Assembly: GCF_002042885.1 (NCBI RefSeq)
Contig: NZ_MVFY01000002.1
Coordinates: 186,001 to 250,000, forward strand
Origin: Citrobacter portucalensis
GTDB lineage: Bacteria; Pseudomonadota; Gammaproteobacteria; Enterobacterales; Enterobacteriaceae
Length of the DNA: 64,000 nucleotides
Reading direction: 5' to 3'
The notes under the pieces were generated by a model. That model was not told the origin of the DNA and ran no database searches. It was given only the letters and a program-made list of their open reading frames with translations. How positions within the stretch are numbered: the stretch's first letter is position 1; each line of letters opens with the position of its first letter. This document shows positions 1 to 9,177 of the stretch, one piece after another. The position numbers were made by a program, and so were the translations under genes.

Positions 1-62
1 AACGGAACAGCGTTTTGCTATTCGTTTAAGCATTCACGGTCAATTTATCACTGGAGGTAAAT

Positions 63-899
63 GTGGACGTAAGACAAAGCATCCATAGTGCGCATGCGAA
101 AACCCTGGACACTCAGGGGCTGCGTAATGAGTTTTTGGTCGAAGAAGTGTTTGTCGCAGATGAATACACCATGGTCTACAGCCACATCGACCGCATCATT
201 GTTGGCGGCATTATGCCAGTGGCCAAAACCGTCTCTGTGGGTGGCGAAGTCGGCAAACAGCTGGGCGTAACCTATTTCCTCGAACGTCGTGAGCTGGGTG
301 TGATCAATATCGGCGGCCCGGGCACGATTACCGTTGACGGCCAGTGCTATGAAATTGGTCATCGCGACGCGCTGTACGTCGGAAAAGGGGCAAAAGAAGT
401 GGTATTCGCCAGTATTGATACGGCGAAACCGGCGAAGTTTTACTACAACTGCGCGCCGGCACACACGACTTACCCAACTAAGAAAGTCACGCCTGCAGAC
501 GTTGCGCCAGTGACGCTGGGCGATAACCTCACCAGTAACCGTCGTACCATCAACAAATACTTTGTGCCGGATGTTCTGGAAACCTGCCAGTTGAGCATGG
601 GTCTGACTGAACTGGCACCGGGTAACCTATGGAACACCATGCCGTGTCATACCCATGAACGTCGTATGGAAGTCTATTTCTATTTCAATATGGAAGAAGA
701 CACCTGCGTCTTCCACATGATGGGTCAGCCTCAGGAAACGCGTCATATTGTGATGCACAACGAGCAGGCGGTGATTTCTCCGAGCTGGTCTATTCACTCC
801 GGTGTCGGCACAAAAGCTTATACGTTCATTTGGGGCATGGTCGGCGAAAACCAGGTCTTTGATGATATGGACCATGTTGCAGTAAAAGATCTGCGCTAG
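63..899 (+). CDS. kduI: 5-dehydro-4-deoxy-D-glucuronate isomerase KduI
   Basis: Isomerises 5-keto-4-deoxyuronate (DKI) to 2,5-diketo-3-deoxygluconate in cytosolic pectin/hexuronate breakdown. The 278-residue product matches E. coli KduI in length and nearly throughout in sequence, including the cupin-fold histidines in the [14 protein letters not shown] stretch (about residues 195-208). It starts at GTG (63), 5 bases after a good GGAGG ribosome site at 53-57; the GTG start is as I recall for E. coli. kduD follows after a 57-base gap, so the two likely form an operon that ends at the hairpin at 1741. The window's left edge cuts off most of the promoter. Confidence 0.97.
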   Translation: MDVRQSIHSAHAKTLDTQGLRNEFLVEEVFVADEYTMVYSHIDRIIVGGIMPVAKTVSVGGEVGKQLGVTYFLERRELGVINIGGPGTITVDGQCYEIGHRDALYVGKGAKEVVFASIDTAKPAKFYYNCAPAHTTYPTKKVTPADVAPVTLGDNLTSNRRTINKYFVPDVLETCQLSMGLTELAPGNLWNTMPCHTHERRMEVYFYFNMEEDTCVFHMMGQPQETRHIVMHNEQAVISPSWSIHSGVGTKAYTFIWGMVGENQVFDDMDHVAVKDLR

Positions 900-956
900 T
901 TGCGGGCGACAGCCGTGCCTGTTGCGGCGGGCATTATAAAAAATTAAGGATTTACA

Positions 957-1718
957 ATGATTTTGAATGCATTCTCTCTTGAAGGTAAAGTCGCCGTTGT
1001 GACCGGTTGTGACACAGGTTTGGGTCAGGGTATGGCGCTGGGTCTGGCTGAAGCGGGCTGCGATATCGTCGGTATCAACATTGTTGAACCGACAGAAACC
1101 ATCGAACGCGTGACCGCATTGGGCCGCCGTTTTTTAAGCCTGACCGCCGATCTGCGTCAAATCGATGGTATTCCGGCACTGCTGGAGCGCGCAGTGGCAG
1201 AATTCGGCCATATCGATATTCTGGTCAACAACGCGGGTCTTATCCGTCGTGACGATGCGATCGACTTCAGCGAAAAAGACTGGGATGACGTGATGAACCT
1301 GAACATTAAGAGCGTGTTCTTTATGTCTCAGGCCGCGGCGAAGCACTTTATCGCTCAGGGTAACGGCGGCAAAATTATCAATATCGCCTCTATGCTTTCC
1401 TTCCAGGGCGGGATCCGCGTGCCGTCTTACACCGCATCTAAAAGCGGCGTAATGGGTGTTACCCGTCTGATGGCGAACGAGTGGGCAAAACATAACATCA
1501 ACGTCAACGCGATTGCACCGGGTTACATGGCGACGAATAACACTCAACAGCTGCGTGCTGATGAGCAACGTAGCGCAGAGATCCTCGATCGTATCCCGGC
1601 GGGTCGTTGGGGTCTGCCGAGCGATCTGATGGGGCCTGTCGTGTTCCTGGCGTCCAGCGCATCTGACTATATCAACGGCTATACCGTTGCAGTAGATGGC
1701 GGCTGGCTGGCACGTTAA
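957..1718 (+). CDS. kduD: 2-dehydro-3-deoxy-D-gluconate 5-dehydrogenase KduD
   Basis: Short-chain dehydrogenase that reduces 2,5-diketo-3-deoxygluconate to 2-keto-3-deoxygluconate, the step after KduI; the product then enters the Entner-Doudoroff route. The 253-residue protein shows the SDR signatures in order: the nucleotide-binding TGCDTGLGQG at 16-25, NNAG at 91-94, a serine at 145-148, and YTASK at 158-162 holding the catalytic Tyr158 and Lys162. A ribosome site (AAGGA, about 945-949) precedes the ATG. It sits directly behind kduI on the same strand and is followed by an intrinsic terminator. Confidence 0.97.
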   Translation: MILNAFSLEGKVAVVTGCDTGLGQGMALGLAEAGCDIVGINIVEPTETIERVTALGRRFLSLTADLRQIDGIPALLERAVAEFGHIDILVNNAGLIRRDDAIDFSEKDWDDVMNLNIKSVFFMSQAAAKHFIAQGNGGKIINIASMLSFQGGIRVPSYTASKSGVMGVTRLMANEWAKHNINVNAIAPGYMATNNTQQLRADEQRSAEILDRIPAGRWGLPSDLMGPVVFLASSASDYINGYTVAVDGGWLAR

Positions 1719-1740
1719 TTCGCTTTCCTGAACCGTCAAA

Positions 1741-1765
1741 CCCTGCCCTCTGGCAGGGTTTTTTT
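1741..1765 (+). terminator. Intrinsic terminator after kduD
   Basis: A 7-bp perfect GC-rich stem (CCCTGCC at 1741-1747, GGCAGGG at 1752-1758) with a 4-base loop is followed by seven T residues. It lies 22 bases after the kduD stop and should end the kduID transcript. Confidence 0.9.
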
Positions 1766-1904
1766 ATATTCGGATCATTAAAATCCATATTGTGGTTATA
1801 AATTATTCCATATTAAATTTCATACGTATAAATTTATTGTTTTTAATATTCTTTAATATCAATGAATTAAATTTAATTGAGTGATTGTCGGTAAATTTTA
1901 AAAT

Positions 1905-1998
1905 TGGAATATCCATCACATAACCATGTGGTGTAGCTATTTAATCCATGTTTTTGCCGTTTCCCGCCTGACGCTTCCTGCAAGGGATCCCTTACTTT
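1905..1998 (+). promoter_or_regulatory. araE control region: CRP site, AraC half-sites, promoter
   Basis: The 315-base gap between kduD and araE is AT-rich and has no other gene. A CRP-like palindrome lies at 1905-1920 (TGGAA, six bases, TCACA). An AraC half-site matching TAGC-N7-TCCATA except for the last base lies at 1934-1950. Four bases further on is a weaker second half-site (1955-1971) ending in CGCCTGA, as in the araBAD I2 site. The CTGACG element (1968) and TACTTT (1993-1998) fit -35 and -10. The layout mirrors the known E. coli araE promoter, so arabinose/AraC and cAMP-CRP activation is expected. Confidence 0.75.
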
Positions 1999-2033
1999 CA
2001 ATGGCATGGTTACTCTGTATCTGGCAGGAAAAA

Positions 2034-3452
2034 ATGGTCTCAATAAATAATGATGCTGCTTTAGCGCCGCGCCCAGTGCGCGATACGCGACGTATGAATA
2101 TGTTTGTTTCTATCTCTGCGGCTGTCGCAGGGTTGTTATTCGGCCTGGATATTGGCGTGATTGCTGGCGCGTTGCCTTTTATCACCGATCACTTTGTGTT
2201 GACCAGCCGCCTGCAGGAGTGGGTGGTAAGCAGCATGATGCTGGGTGCGGCAATTGGTGCGCTGTTTAACGGTTGGTTGTCATTCCGCCTGGGGCGCAAA
2301 TACAGCCTGATGGCGGGCGCGATCCTTTTCGTCGTCGGATCTCTGGGCTCGGCGCTTGCCTCCAGCGTAGAAATGCTCATTTTTGCTCGCGTGGTGCTGG
2401 GCGTAGCGGTGGGGATCGCGTCTTACACCGCACCACTCTATCTCTCTGAAATGGCCAGCGAAAACGTGCGTGGCAAGATGATCAGTATGTATCAGCTGAT
2501 GGTGACGCTGGGCATCGTTCTGGCCTTTTTGTCCGATACCGCGTTCAGCTACAGCGGTAACTGGCGCGCTATGCTTGGCGTGCTGGCGCTTCCGGCTGTA
2601 TTGCTGATTATTCTGGTTGTTTTCTTGCCCAACAGCCCGCGCTGGCTGGCGGAGAAAGGTCGCCACATCGAAGCTGAAGAAGTACTGCGCATGTTGCGCG
2701 ATACGTCAGAAAAAGCCCGCGATGAGCTGAACGAAATCCGTGAAAGCCTGAAGCTGAAGCAGGGTGGTTGGGCGCTGTTTAAAATTAACCGTAACGTGCG
2801 TCGTGCGGTTTTCCTCGGAATGTTACTGCAGGCGATGCAGCAGTTCACCGGGATGAACATCATCATGTACTACGCGCCGCGCATTTTTAAAATGGCGGGT
2901 TTTACCACCACAGAGCAGCAGATGATTGCCACGCTGGTAGTTGGCTTAACGTTTATGTTCGCCACCTTTATTGCCGTCTTCACGGTCGACAAAGCAGGAC
3001 GTAAACCGGCGCTGAAAATTGGTTTCAGCGTAATGGCTATCGGGACGCTGGTGCTTGGTTATTGCCTGATGCAGTTTGATAACGGCACGGCTTCCAGTGG
3101 GCTATCCTGGCTGTCAGTTGGCATGACGATGATGTGTATTGCAGGCTATGCGATGAGCGCCGCGCCGGTGGTGTGGATCCTGTGTTCGGAAATTCAGCCA
3201 CTGAAATGCCGTGATTTTGGTATTACCTGCTCCACCACCACCAACTGGGTGTCGAACATGATCATTGGCGCAACGTTCCTGACGCTGCTCGACAGCATTG
3301 GCGCTGCCGGTACGTTCTGGCTTTATACCGCGCTGAACGTCGTGTTTATTGGCATCACGTTCTGGCTGATTCCAGAAACCAAAAACGTCACGCTAGAGCA
3401 TATCGAACGTAAGCTGATGGCAGGCGAGAAGTTAAGAGATATTGGGGTGTAA
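2034..3452 (+). CDS. araE: Arabinose:proton symporter AraE
   Basis: Inner-membrane sugar porter of the major facilitator superfamily that imports L-arabinose with a proton. The start was set at the ATG at 2034 because it follows an AGGA ribosome site, gives the E. coli length of 472 residues, and the N-terminus then aligns (MVSINND...). The frame stays open back to 1926, but that part lies over the promoter. Twelve hydrophobic segments are visible, with family motifs GRKYSLMAG near 90, [12 protein letters not shown] near 200, a QQFTGMN motif near 270, and [12 protein letters not shown] near the end. Confidence 0.97.
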   Translation: MVSINNDAALAPRPVRDTRRMNMFVSISAAVAGLLFGLDIGVIAGALPFITDHFVLTSRLQEWVVSSMMLGAAIGALFNGWLSFRLGRKYSLMAGAILFVVGSLGSALASSVEMLIFARVVLGVAVGIASYTAPLYLSEMASENVRGKMISMYQLMVTLGIVLAFLSDTAFSYSGNWRAMLGVLALPAVLLIILVVFLPNSPRWLAEKGRHIEAEEVLRMLRDTSEKARDELNEIRESLKLKQGGWALFKINRNVRRAVFLGMLLQAMQQFTGMNIIMYYAPRIFKMAGFTTTEQQMIATLVVGLTFMFATFIAVFTVDKAGRKPALKIGFSVMAIGTLVLGYCLMQFDNGTASSGLSWLSVGMTMMCIAGYAMSAAPVVWILCSEIQPLKCRDFGITCSTTTNWVSNMIIGATFLTLLDSIGAAGTFWLYTALNVVFIGITFWLIPETKNVTLEHIERKLMAGEKLRDIGV

Positions 3453-3465
3453 GTCAGACAAGCAT

Positions 3466-3496
3466 GCCGGATAGCGGTTCAGCCTTATCCGGCCTG
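3466..3496. repeat. REP element after araE
   Basis: Imperfect palindrome of the enterobacterial REP type (GCCGGAT...ATCCGGC) just downstream of araE. Confidence 0.7.
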
Positions 3497-3516
3497 CGAG
3501 TGGAGTCTCTTACAGG

Positions 3517-3548
3517 CCGGGAAAGCGTCAACGCGACCCGGTTTTTTT
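3517..3548 (+). terminator. Intrinsic terminator after araE
   Basis: Stem CCGGG (3517-3521) with CCCGG (3537-3541), extended by an inner GCG/CGC pairing, followed by seven T residues. It ends the araE transcript just before the convergent cupin gene. Confidence 0.8.
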
Positions 3549-3558
3549 ATTTAGCACC

Positions 3559-3885
3559 TTACCCGTGCAGAAAATCTTCGCGAATTGGGGTAAAGGTATC
3601 CAGCAGCGTTCCCGGTTTTAAGCAGACGCAGCCATGCATAATGTTGGGCTGTTTATACAGGGTATCACCTGCCCTAACGACATGCTTTTCTTCGCCGATG
3701 GTAAATTCAAACTCACCGGACAACACGTAAGTCAGCTGCTCATGCGGATGATTGTGCATCGGGCCGATTGCGCCTTGCTCGAAGTTCACCTCAACCGCCA
3801 TCATGTTACCGCCGTGAGCAAGAATGCGCCGGGTAACGCCATTGCCCAGATCGTCAAGCGTGGTCTCTTTATGAAAAATAAACAT
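3559..3885 (-). CDS. kdgF: KdgF-type cupin, uronate linearisation enzyme
   Basis: A 108-residue single-domain cupin. Its sequence (LGNGVTRRILAH near residue 13, GAIGPMHNHPHEQ at 38-50, G57, H84, then LDTFTPIREDF at 95-105) is that of KdgF, which helps convert 4,5-unsaturated galacturonate or related uronates to the linear ketouronate used by KduI. Likely metal ligands are His44, His46 or His48, Gln50 and His84; Asp96 and Arg102 sit where the KdgF active-site residues are expected. The ATG is preceded by AGGAAGG. It converges on araE, 2.7 kb from kduI. A KdgR-like box lies 17 bases upstream of the start. I do not recall a counterpart here in E. coli K-12. Confidence 0.8.
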   Translation of the reverse strand: MFIFHKETTLDDLGNGVTRRILAHGGNMMAVEVNFEQGAIGPMHNHPHEQLTYVLSGEFEFTIGEEKHVVRAGDTLYKQPNIMHGCVCLKPGTLLDTFTPIREDFLHG

Positions 3886-3902
3886 CCGGCCTTCCTGTAA
3901 TT

Positions 3903-3922
3903 AATTAAAACAATGTTTCATT
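3903..3922 (-). promoter_or_regulatory. Candidate KdgR operator upstream of kdgF
   Basis: On the minus strand the 20 bases read AATGAAACATTGTTTTAATT, matching the KdgR consensus of pectinolytic enterobacteria (AATGAAAC ... GTTTCATT) in the left arm and most of the right arm. It lies between the kdgF ribosome site and its likely promoter, where a repressor would block transcription. No kdgR gene is in this window. Confidence 0.65.
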
Positions 3923-4026
3923 AAAGCTATATCAGAAAATTAAAAAAAGAAATGCACGCCAACAGATGTGGAAAGTTGATCACATCTTTGGTTCACTGGA
4001 GAGACAACAACGAGTCAGGGGAAATG

Positions 4027-4734
4027 ATGAAAACGATCGGTCTGTTAGGCGGTATGAGCTGGGAATCTACCATTCCTTATTACCGACTCATTAATGAAGG
4101 GGTAAAACAGCGTCTGGGTGGCCTGCATTCGGCACAGATTCTGTTGCACAGCGTGGATTTTCACGAGATTGAAGCCTGTCAGTCAAGCGGTGACTGGCAG
4201 CGAGCCGGTGAGATCCTCGCGCAGGCCGCCACAGGGCTACAGCAAGCCGGGGCGCAAGGAATTGTGCTGTGTACCAACACCATGCACAAAGTTGCTGAGG
4301 CGATTGAAAGCGCCTGTGATGTGCCGTTTCTGCATATTGCTGACGCGACGGGGCGGGCGATACAAAAGCAGCAGATGAACAACGTGGCGCTACTGGGTAC
4401 GCGTTACACCATGGAGCAGGATTTTTACCGCGGGCGTTTACAGACTGAATTCGGCATTAGCACGTTGATCCCTGAAGCTGCTGATCGTCAGAAAATAAAC
4501 CAGATTATTTTCGATGAGCTGTGTCTCGGTGAATTCAGCGAGGCTTCCCGCGATTATTACCTGGGCGTCATCGACCAACTGGCGAAACAGGGGGCGCAAG
4601 GGGTGATCTTTGGCTGTACCGAGATTGGTCTGCTGGTTCCCACCGAGCTAAGCCCACTACCGGTTTTCGACACCGCGGCAATCCATGCGCAAGATGCGGT
4701 GGCGTTTATGCTTTCGGCTGCGGATGCAAAATAG
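4027..4734 (+). CDS. ygeA: Broad-specificity amino acid racemase YgeA
   Basis: Member of the Asp/Glu/hydantoin racemase family; E. coli YgeA is reported to racemise several amino acids without a cofactor by a two-cysteine mechanism. The 235-residue product keeps both cysteines, Cys82 in LCTNTMHK and Cys197 in FGCTEIGLL, and the N-terminal [12 protein letters not shown]. Two adjacent ATG codons exist (4024 and 4027); the second is preferred because GGGGA at 4018-4022 is too close to the first and because it matches the E. coli start. It converges on lysR with a 29-base overlap of coding ends. Confidence 0.93.
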   Translation: MKTIGLLGGMSWESTIPYYRLINEGVKQRLGGLHSAQILLHSVDFHEIEACQSSGDWQRAGEILAQAATGLQQAGAQGIVLCTNTMHKVAEAIESACDVPFLHIADATGRAIQKQQMNNVALLGTRYTMEQDFYRGRLQTEFGISTLIPEAADRQKINQIIFDELCLGEFSEASRDYYLGVIDQLAKQGAQGVIFGCTEIGLLVPTELSPLPVFDTAAIHAQDAVAFMLSAADAK

Positions 4735-5641
4735 CCTCCAGCGGGTCAATAAGCCTCGGTAGATGGGCTTGCAGATGCGCCGTAAAAGCATCAACCAGCG
4801 CCGAGGCGGGGCGATGAAGCGGGTGAATCAGGCTGACTGTAAAGGGTACCGAAATACTGAAGCGGCGGATAACGACTCCGCTGCTGGCGTAATCCAGCGC
4901 GGTCAGTGGGTTCACCACCGAGATCCCCACACCTGCCCGTACCATTGCACAAATTGAAGCGGCGCTATGGGTTTCAATCACCATGCGGCGCTTCACCTGG
5001 TGCTCATTAAACAGTGTATCCAGTAGCTGACGGTAGCTGTCGGTGCGCGACAGGCTGATGTAGTTTTCTCCCTGAAAATCCTGCGGCGTTAACACCGCTT
5101 TCTTAGTCAGCGGATGGCCCTGCGGCAGCACGCACACTTCATCCAGCGCCAGCAATTCGGTGCGTTTCGTTCCGGCAGGCGTATGCAGCGTTTCCGTTAA
5201 CCCCAGATCGTGGCGCTGCGCCGACAGCCACTCTTCCAGCAGCGGTGACTCCTGCGGCACTATCTGAATATTGACCTGTGGATAGCGAGCGAGGAATGGC
5301 TGCAGCAGCGGCGGTAAAAAAGACTGTGAGAATACCGGCAGGCAAACAATCGACAATTCGCCTTGGCGAAACTCGCGCAGGCTTTCGGCGGCGCTCACAA
5401 TTCTGTCCAGGCCATACCACGAACGTTGCACCTCTTCAAACAGACGTAACCCTTGCACGGTTGGATGCAGTCGGCCACGCGTACGTTCAAACAGCGTTAA
5501 TCCCAGCACTTTCTCGAATCGGGCCAGTTCCCGGCTGACGGTGGGCTGCGAGGTATGTAGCATGCGCGCGGCTTCTGTCAGATTACCTGCCGTCATGATG
5601 GCGTGAAAAATTTCGATGTGTCGCAGGTTAACGGCGGGCAT
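4706..5641 (-). CDS. lysR: LysR, activator of lysA
   Basis: Founding member of the LysR family; activates lysA in response to diaminopimelate versus lysine. The 311-residue protein has an N-terminal winged helix ([21 protein letters not shown], helix-turn-helix about residues 20-40) and a two-lobed effector domain. An upstream TTG would add two residues, but the ATG at 5641 gives the E. coli length and follows GAGG at suitable spacing. It is divergent from lysA across a 118-base shared control region, the classic LysR arrangement. Its 3' end overlaps ygeA. Confidence 0.96.
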   Translation of the reverse strand: MPAVNLRHIEIFHAIMTAGNLTEAARMLHTSQPTVSRELARFEKVLGLTLFERTRGRLHPTVQGLRLFEEVQRSWYGLDRIVSAAESLREFRQGELSIVCLPVFSQSFLPPLLQPFLARYPQVNIQIVPQESPLLEEWLSAQRHDLGLTETLHTPAGTKRTELLALDEVCVLPQGHPLTKKAVLTPQDFQGENYISLSRTDSYRQLLDTLFNEHQVKRRMVIETHSAASICAMVRAGVGISVVNPLTALDYASSGVVIRRFSISVPFTVSLIHPLHRPASALVDAFTAHLQAHLPRLIDPLEAILHPQPKA

Positions 5642-5759
5642 GGGCAATCCTCGAATGAATCAATCCATATCATTTTTGCATAGACTCACGATAAAACGAT
5701 ATTTTTTATTCTTTTCGGACTGTGGCGTAATCATAAAAAAGCCAATACCGGAGCACACC

Positions 5760-7016
5760 ATGCCACGCCCACTCAATAGTACTGACACTGACCTGACCGC
5801 CGACAACCTGCTGCGCCTGCCTGCCGAATTCGGCTGCCCGGTGTGGGTCTATGATGCTCAGATTATCCGCGGGCAGATTGCCAAATTGAGTCAGTTTGAC
5901 GTGGTGCGTTTCGCCCAAAAGGCATGTTCGAATATTCATATTTTGCGCCTGATGCGCGAGCAGGGCGTGAAGGTTGATTCCGTCTCGCTTGGCGAAATTG
6001 AACGTGCGCTGGCGGCAGGCTTCGTACCGGGGAAAGATGAAATCGTCTTTACCGCCGATATGATTGATGAAGCGACGCTTGCGCGGGTGCATGAATTGCG
6101 CATTCCGGTAAATGCCGGGTCGGTGGATATGCTGGAACAACTGGGCCAGGTCTCGCCGGGCCATCGCGTGTGGCTACGCGTAAACCCTGGCTTTGGGCAT
6201 GGGCACAGTCAGAAAACCAATACCGGCGGCGAAAACAGCAAGCACGGGATCTGGTATAGCGATCTTCCCGCGGCGCTGGAGGTGATTCAGCGCTATAAGC
6301 TGAAGCTGGTGGGGATTCATATGCATATCGGCTCCGGCGTGGACTATGCGCATCTGGAGCAGGTGTGCGGTGCGATGGTGCGCCAGGTGGTTGAATTTGG
6401 CCAGGATCTGGAGGCGATCTCCGCAGGTGGTGGTTTATCAATCCCGTATCGCGAAGGCGAAGAGGCGATCGATACCGATCACTACTTTGGATTGTGGAAC
6501 GCTGCGCGTGAACAGATTGCTAAACACCTGGGTCACCCGATCGCGCTTGAGATAGAGCCTGGTCGTTTTCTGGTCGCGGAAGCTGGCGTGTTAGTGGCGC
6601 AGGTACGTAGCGTAAAAGAAATGGGTAGCCGTCACTTTGTGCTGATCGATGCGGGCTTCAACGATCTAATGCGCCCGGCCATGTACGGTAGCTATCACCA
6701 TATCTCAGCGCTGTCAGGAGATGGTCGCTCTCTGGAGCACACACCGCAACGGGAAACCGTGGTAGCCGGGCCGCTGTGCGAATCTGGTGACGTGTTTACC
6801 CAGCAGGAAGGCGGAAATGTGGAAACCCGTCTGTTGCCTGCGGTGGTGCCGGGCGATTATCTGGTGCTGCATGATACCGGGGCGTACGGCGCGTCAATGT
6901 CGTCAAACTACAATAGCCGTCCGCTGCTGCCGGAAGTTTTGTTCGATAACGGCGTGGCGCGGCTGATTCGCCGTCGCCAGACCATTGATGAGCTATTAGC
7001 GTTGGAATTAATCTGA
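5760..7016 (+). CDS. lysA: Diaminopimelate decarboxylase LysA
   Basis: PLP enzyme catalysing the last step of lysine synthesis, meso-diaminopimelate to L-lysine. The product is 418 residues, against 420 in E. coli, with Lys54 (FAQKACSN) as the PLP Schiff-base lysine, HMHIGSG near 190 and the GPLCESGDVF motif near 340 that supplies the active-site cysteine. The ATG at 5760 follows GGAG at 5749-5752; the frame is open further upstream but that lies over the LysR control region. It is divergently transcribed from its activator lysR. Confidence 0.97.
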   Translation: MPRPLNSTDTDLTADNLLRLPAEFGCPVWVYDAQIIRGQIAKLSQFDVVRFAQKACSNIHILRLMREQGVKVDSVSLGEIERALAAGFVPGKDEIVFTADMIDEATLARVHELRIPVNAGSVDMLEQLGQVSPGHRVWLRVNPGFGHGHSQKTNTGGENSKHGIWYSDLPAALEVIQRYKLKLVGIHMHIGSGVDYAHLEQVCGAMVRQVVEFGQDLEAISAGGGLSIPYREGEEAIDTDHYFGLWNAAREQIAKHLGHPIALEIEPGRFLVAEAGVLVAQVRSVKEMGSRHFVLIDAGFNDLMRPAMYGSYHHISALSGDGRSLEHTPQRETVVAGPLCESGDVFTQQEGGNVETRLLPAVVPGDYLVLHDTGAYGASMSSNYNSRPLLPEVLFDNGVARLIRRRQTIDELLALELI

Positions 7017-7033
7017 TTACAGCGTTGTGAAAT

Positions 7034-7089
7034 GCCGGATGGCGCTACGCTTATCCGGCCTACAAGATTAACTGCGCCGCCATCCGGCA
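7034..7089. repeat. REP pair between lysA and the LacI-family gene
   Basis: Two facing REP units (GCCGGATGGCGC... and ...CGCCATCCGGCAT) fill the gap between two convergent genes and could form a hairpin at both transcript ends. Confidence 0.85.
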
Positions 7090-7094
7090 TTTGA

Positions 7095-8105
7095 TTACTT
7101 AAAGTATGGCCCGAGCGTTACTGAGTCACGTAGTACCAGTTTGCCGGTGAACGGTGGGATTGGCTCGACGCTCTCGCCGTTGGCCAGCCGGATAGCCTGG
7201 TCGATTGCCGTGGTTATCATGGTATCAATCGGTAGATAAACGGTAGACAGCCCCGGCTCCAGCCATTTGGCGCTGGGCGCATCATCAAAACCAAACAGTG
7301 AGACGTCCGTTGGGATCCTTAGCCCGGCCTGATGTAACGCTTTTGATGCGCCTAATGCCATGTCATCGTTACAGGCGAACAGGGCGCTAAATTTCACCCC
7401 TTCCTCCAGCAGTTCACGGCAGGCCTCATAGCCTCGCGTCATCGTGGAGTCGCCGTATTTGACCTTATCGGGATCCCAGGGAATACCGTTTTTTTCCAGC
7501 GCTTTACGATACCCCATCAGGCGTGATTTACCGGTAGGCGTATGGCCAGGCACAGTGATACAAGCAATATCGCTATGGCCCTGCGAGATCAGATAATTGA
7601 CCGCCTGATAGGCCGCGTCTTCCTGTTCAAAGAAAATTGCGCGATCGCGGGCCTGGCTGACATCACGGTTGATGACCAGCAAGGGCATAGCAATGCTGTT
7701 CATCAACGACATAATCGCCTTTTCACTCATATAGCGGGTATAGAGAATAATGGCGTCGCACTGCCTGTCCGCCAGCATTTGCACGGCTTCCTGCTCACGC
7801 TCTGGTGTGTCGTGGCCGTCGGTGACGATCAACTGCTTGCCGTGAGATTCCGTCTGGCGTGAAGCCTGTTGCAGCAGGCGGCCAAAGTAGAATCCATCAA
7901 ATGTGGAAACTACCAGACCAATGCTGTTGCTGGTGCGGTTTGCCAAAGAGCGCGCTAAAAAATTAGGCCGATAATCAAGTGCCTGCATGGCCTTAAACAC
8001 TTTCTGGCGCGTGCTCTCTTTTACCTGACCCGTGCCATTCAGTACGCGCGAAACGGTCGCTTTTGAGACGCCTGCGTGTCGTGAAACGTCCAACATCGTA
8101 GTCAT
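7095..8105 (-). CDS. LacI/GalR-family regulator, ligand unknown
   Basis: A 336-residue LacI-family protein: N-terminal helix-turn-helix (TMLDVSRHAGVSKATVSRVLN, residues 3-23), hinge near 45-57 (RPNFLARSLANR), then a periplasmic-binding-protein-like effector domain. The recognition helix has Lys15-Ala16...Arg20, as in AscG, whereas GalR has Val15-Ala16. Overall it resembles AscG more than GalS or GalR in my reading, but it is not ascG itself (no asc genes nearby). It starts 13 bases after the galR stop on the same strand, so it is probably translated from the galR transcript. No sugar operon is adjacent to name its ligand. Confidence 0.85.
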   Translation of the reverse strand: MTTMLDVSRHAGVSKATVSRVLNGTGQVKESTRQKVFKAMQALDYRPNFLARSLANRTSNSIGLVVSTFDGFYFGRLLQQASRQTESHGKQLIVTDGHDTPEREQEAVQMLADRQCDAIILYTRYMSEKAIMSLMNSIAMPLLVINRDVSQARDRAIFFEQEDAAYQAVNYLISQGHSDIACITVPGHTPTGKSRLMGYRKALEKNGIPWDPDKVKYGDSTMTRGYEACRELLEEGVKFSALFACNDDMALGASKALHQAGLRIPTDVSLFGFDDAPSAKWLEPGLSTVYLPIDTMITTAIDQAIRLANGESVEPIPPFTGKLVLRDSVTLGPYFK

Positions 8106-8118
8106 AACGCTATCCTGG

Positions 8119-9147
8119 TTATTCGTTTGACGATGAATTCCCCGGCTCTGTCAGCGTCGAAACGGAATGGCGACGCACCAGAGTTGGGTTAAAAACGTGG
8201 GTAATTTCAGGCACGGGACGCTTCTCCGCCAGCGCGAGCGCCAGTTCGGCAGCCTGGGTTGCCATCGTCACGATCGGGTAGCGCACCGTGGTCAGACGCG
8301 GGCGCACGTAGCGGGAAACCAGCACATCATCAAAACCAATCAGCGAGATTTCTCCCGGCACATCAATGCCGTTATCATTCAATACGCCCATGGCACCAGC
8401 CGCCATTGAGTCGTTGTAGCAGGCTACCGCAGTGAAGTTTTTGCCACGGCCAAGTAACTCGGTCATAGCCTGTTCACCGCCGCTTTCATCCGGTTCACCA
8501 AACGTTACCAGTCGATCGCTGACAGGAATATTGCTCTCTGCCAGCGCGTCGTAATAGCCTTGCAGACGATCTTCCGCATCTGAAATCGTGTGATTGGAGC
8601 ACAGATAACCAATGCGCGTATGGCCCTGCTGAATGAGGTGTCGGGTCGCGAGCCAGGCGCCGAAACGGTCATCAAGGGCAACGCAGCGTTGTTCGAATCC
8701 CGGCAGAATTCGGTTAATCAATACCATGCCGGGGATTTGCTTCATGAGTGATGCCAGCTCAGCATCCGGGATAATTTTCGCGTGGACAACAAGGGCTGCG
8801 CAGCGGTGGCGAATGAGCTGTTCAATCGCCTGTCGTTCCTTCTGTTCGTTATGGTAGCCGTTACCAATCAGTAAAAAATTACCGGTGTTATACGCCACCT
8901 GCTCGACAGCTTTAACCATTGCCCCAAAAAATGGATCGGACACATCTCCAACCACCAGACCGATGGTTTCAGTGGATTGTTGTGCCAGCGCACGCGCATT
9001 GGCGTTGGGGTGGTAGCTGAGTGATTCCATTGCACTCGTTACGGCCAGGCGCGATGCTTCGCTGGCTTTAGGAGAATCATTAATCACTCGAGAAACGGTG
9101 GCGACTGATACACCAGCTAGTCGGGCTACATCCTTTATGGTCGCCAT
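8119..9147 (-). CDS. galR: Galactose regulon repressor GalR
   Basis: LacI-family repressor/isorepressor of the gal regulon, inactivated by D-galactose. The start was set at the ATG at 9147 (MATIKDVARLAGVSVATVSRVIN), giving 342 residues; the frame is open 22 codons further but that part covers its own operator. Domains are the DNA-binding helix-turn-helix (5-25), hinge, and the sugar-binding core. The C-terminal tail (TLTEPGNSSSNE) differs from K-12. A GalR-type operator at 9162-9177 implies autoregulation. It is followed by a second LacI-type gene. Confidence 0.96.
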   Translation of the reverse strand: MATIKDVARLAGVSVATVSRVINDSPKASEASRLAVTSAMESLSYHPNANARALAQQSTETIGLVVGDVSDPFFGAMVKAVEQVAYNTGNFLLIGNGYHNEQKERQAIEQLIRHRCAALVVHAKIIPDAELASLMKQIPGMVLINRILPGFEQRCVALDDRFGAWLATRHLIQQGHTRIGYLCSNHTISDAEDRLQGYYDALAESNIPVSDRLVTFGEPDESGGEQAMTELLGRGKNFTAVACYNDSMAAGAMGVLNDNGIDVPGEISLIGFDDVLVSRYVRPRLTTVRYPIVTMATQAAELALALAEKRPVPEITHVFNPTLVRRHSVSTLTEPGNSSSNE

Positions 9148-9161
9148 GATAGTACCTGTTG

Positions 9162-9177
9162 TGGGTAAACGCTTACA
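9162..9177 (-). promoter_or_regulatory. GalR-type operator at galR
   Basis: The minus strand reads TGTAAGCGTTTACCCA, a good match to the GalR/GalS operator pattern GTGTAANCGNTTACAC. It lies 14 bases before the galR start codon, in line with the autoregulation known for galR. Confidence 0.75.
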
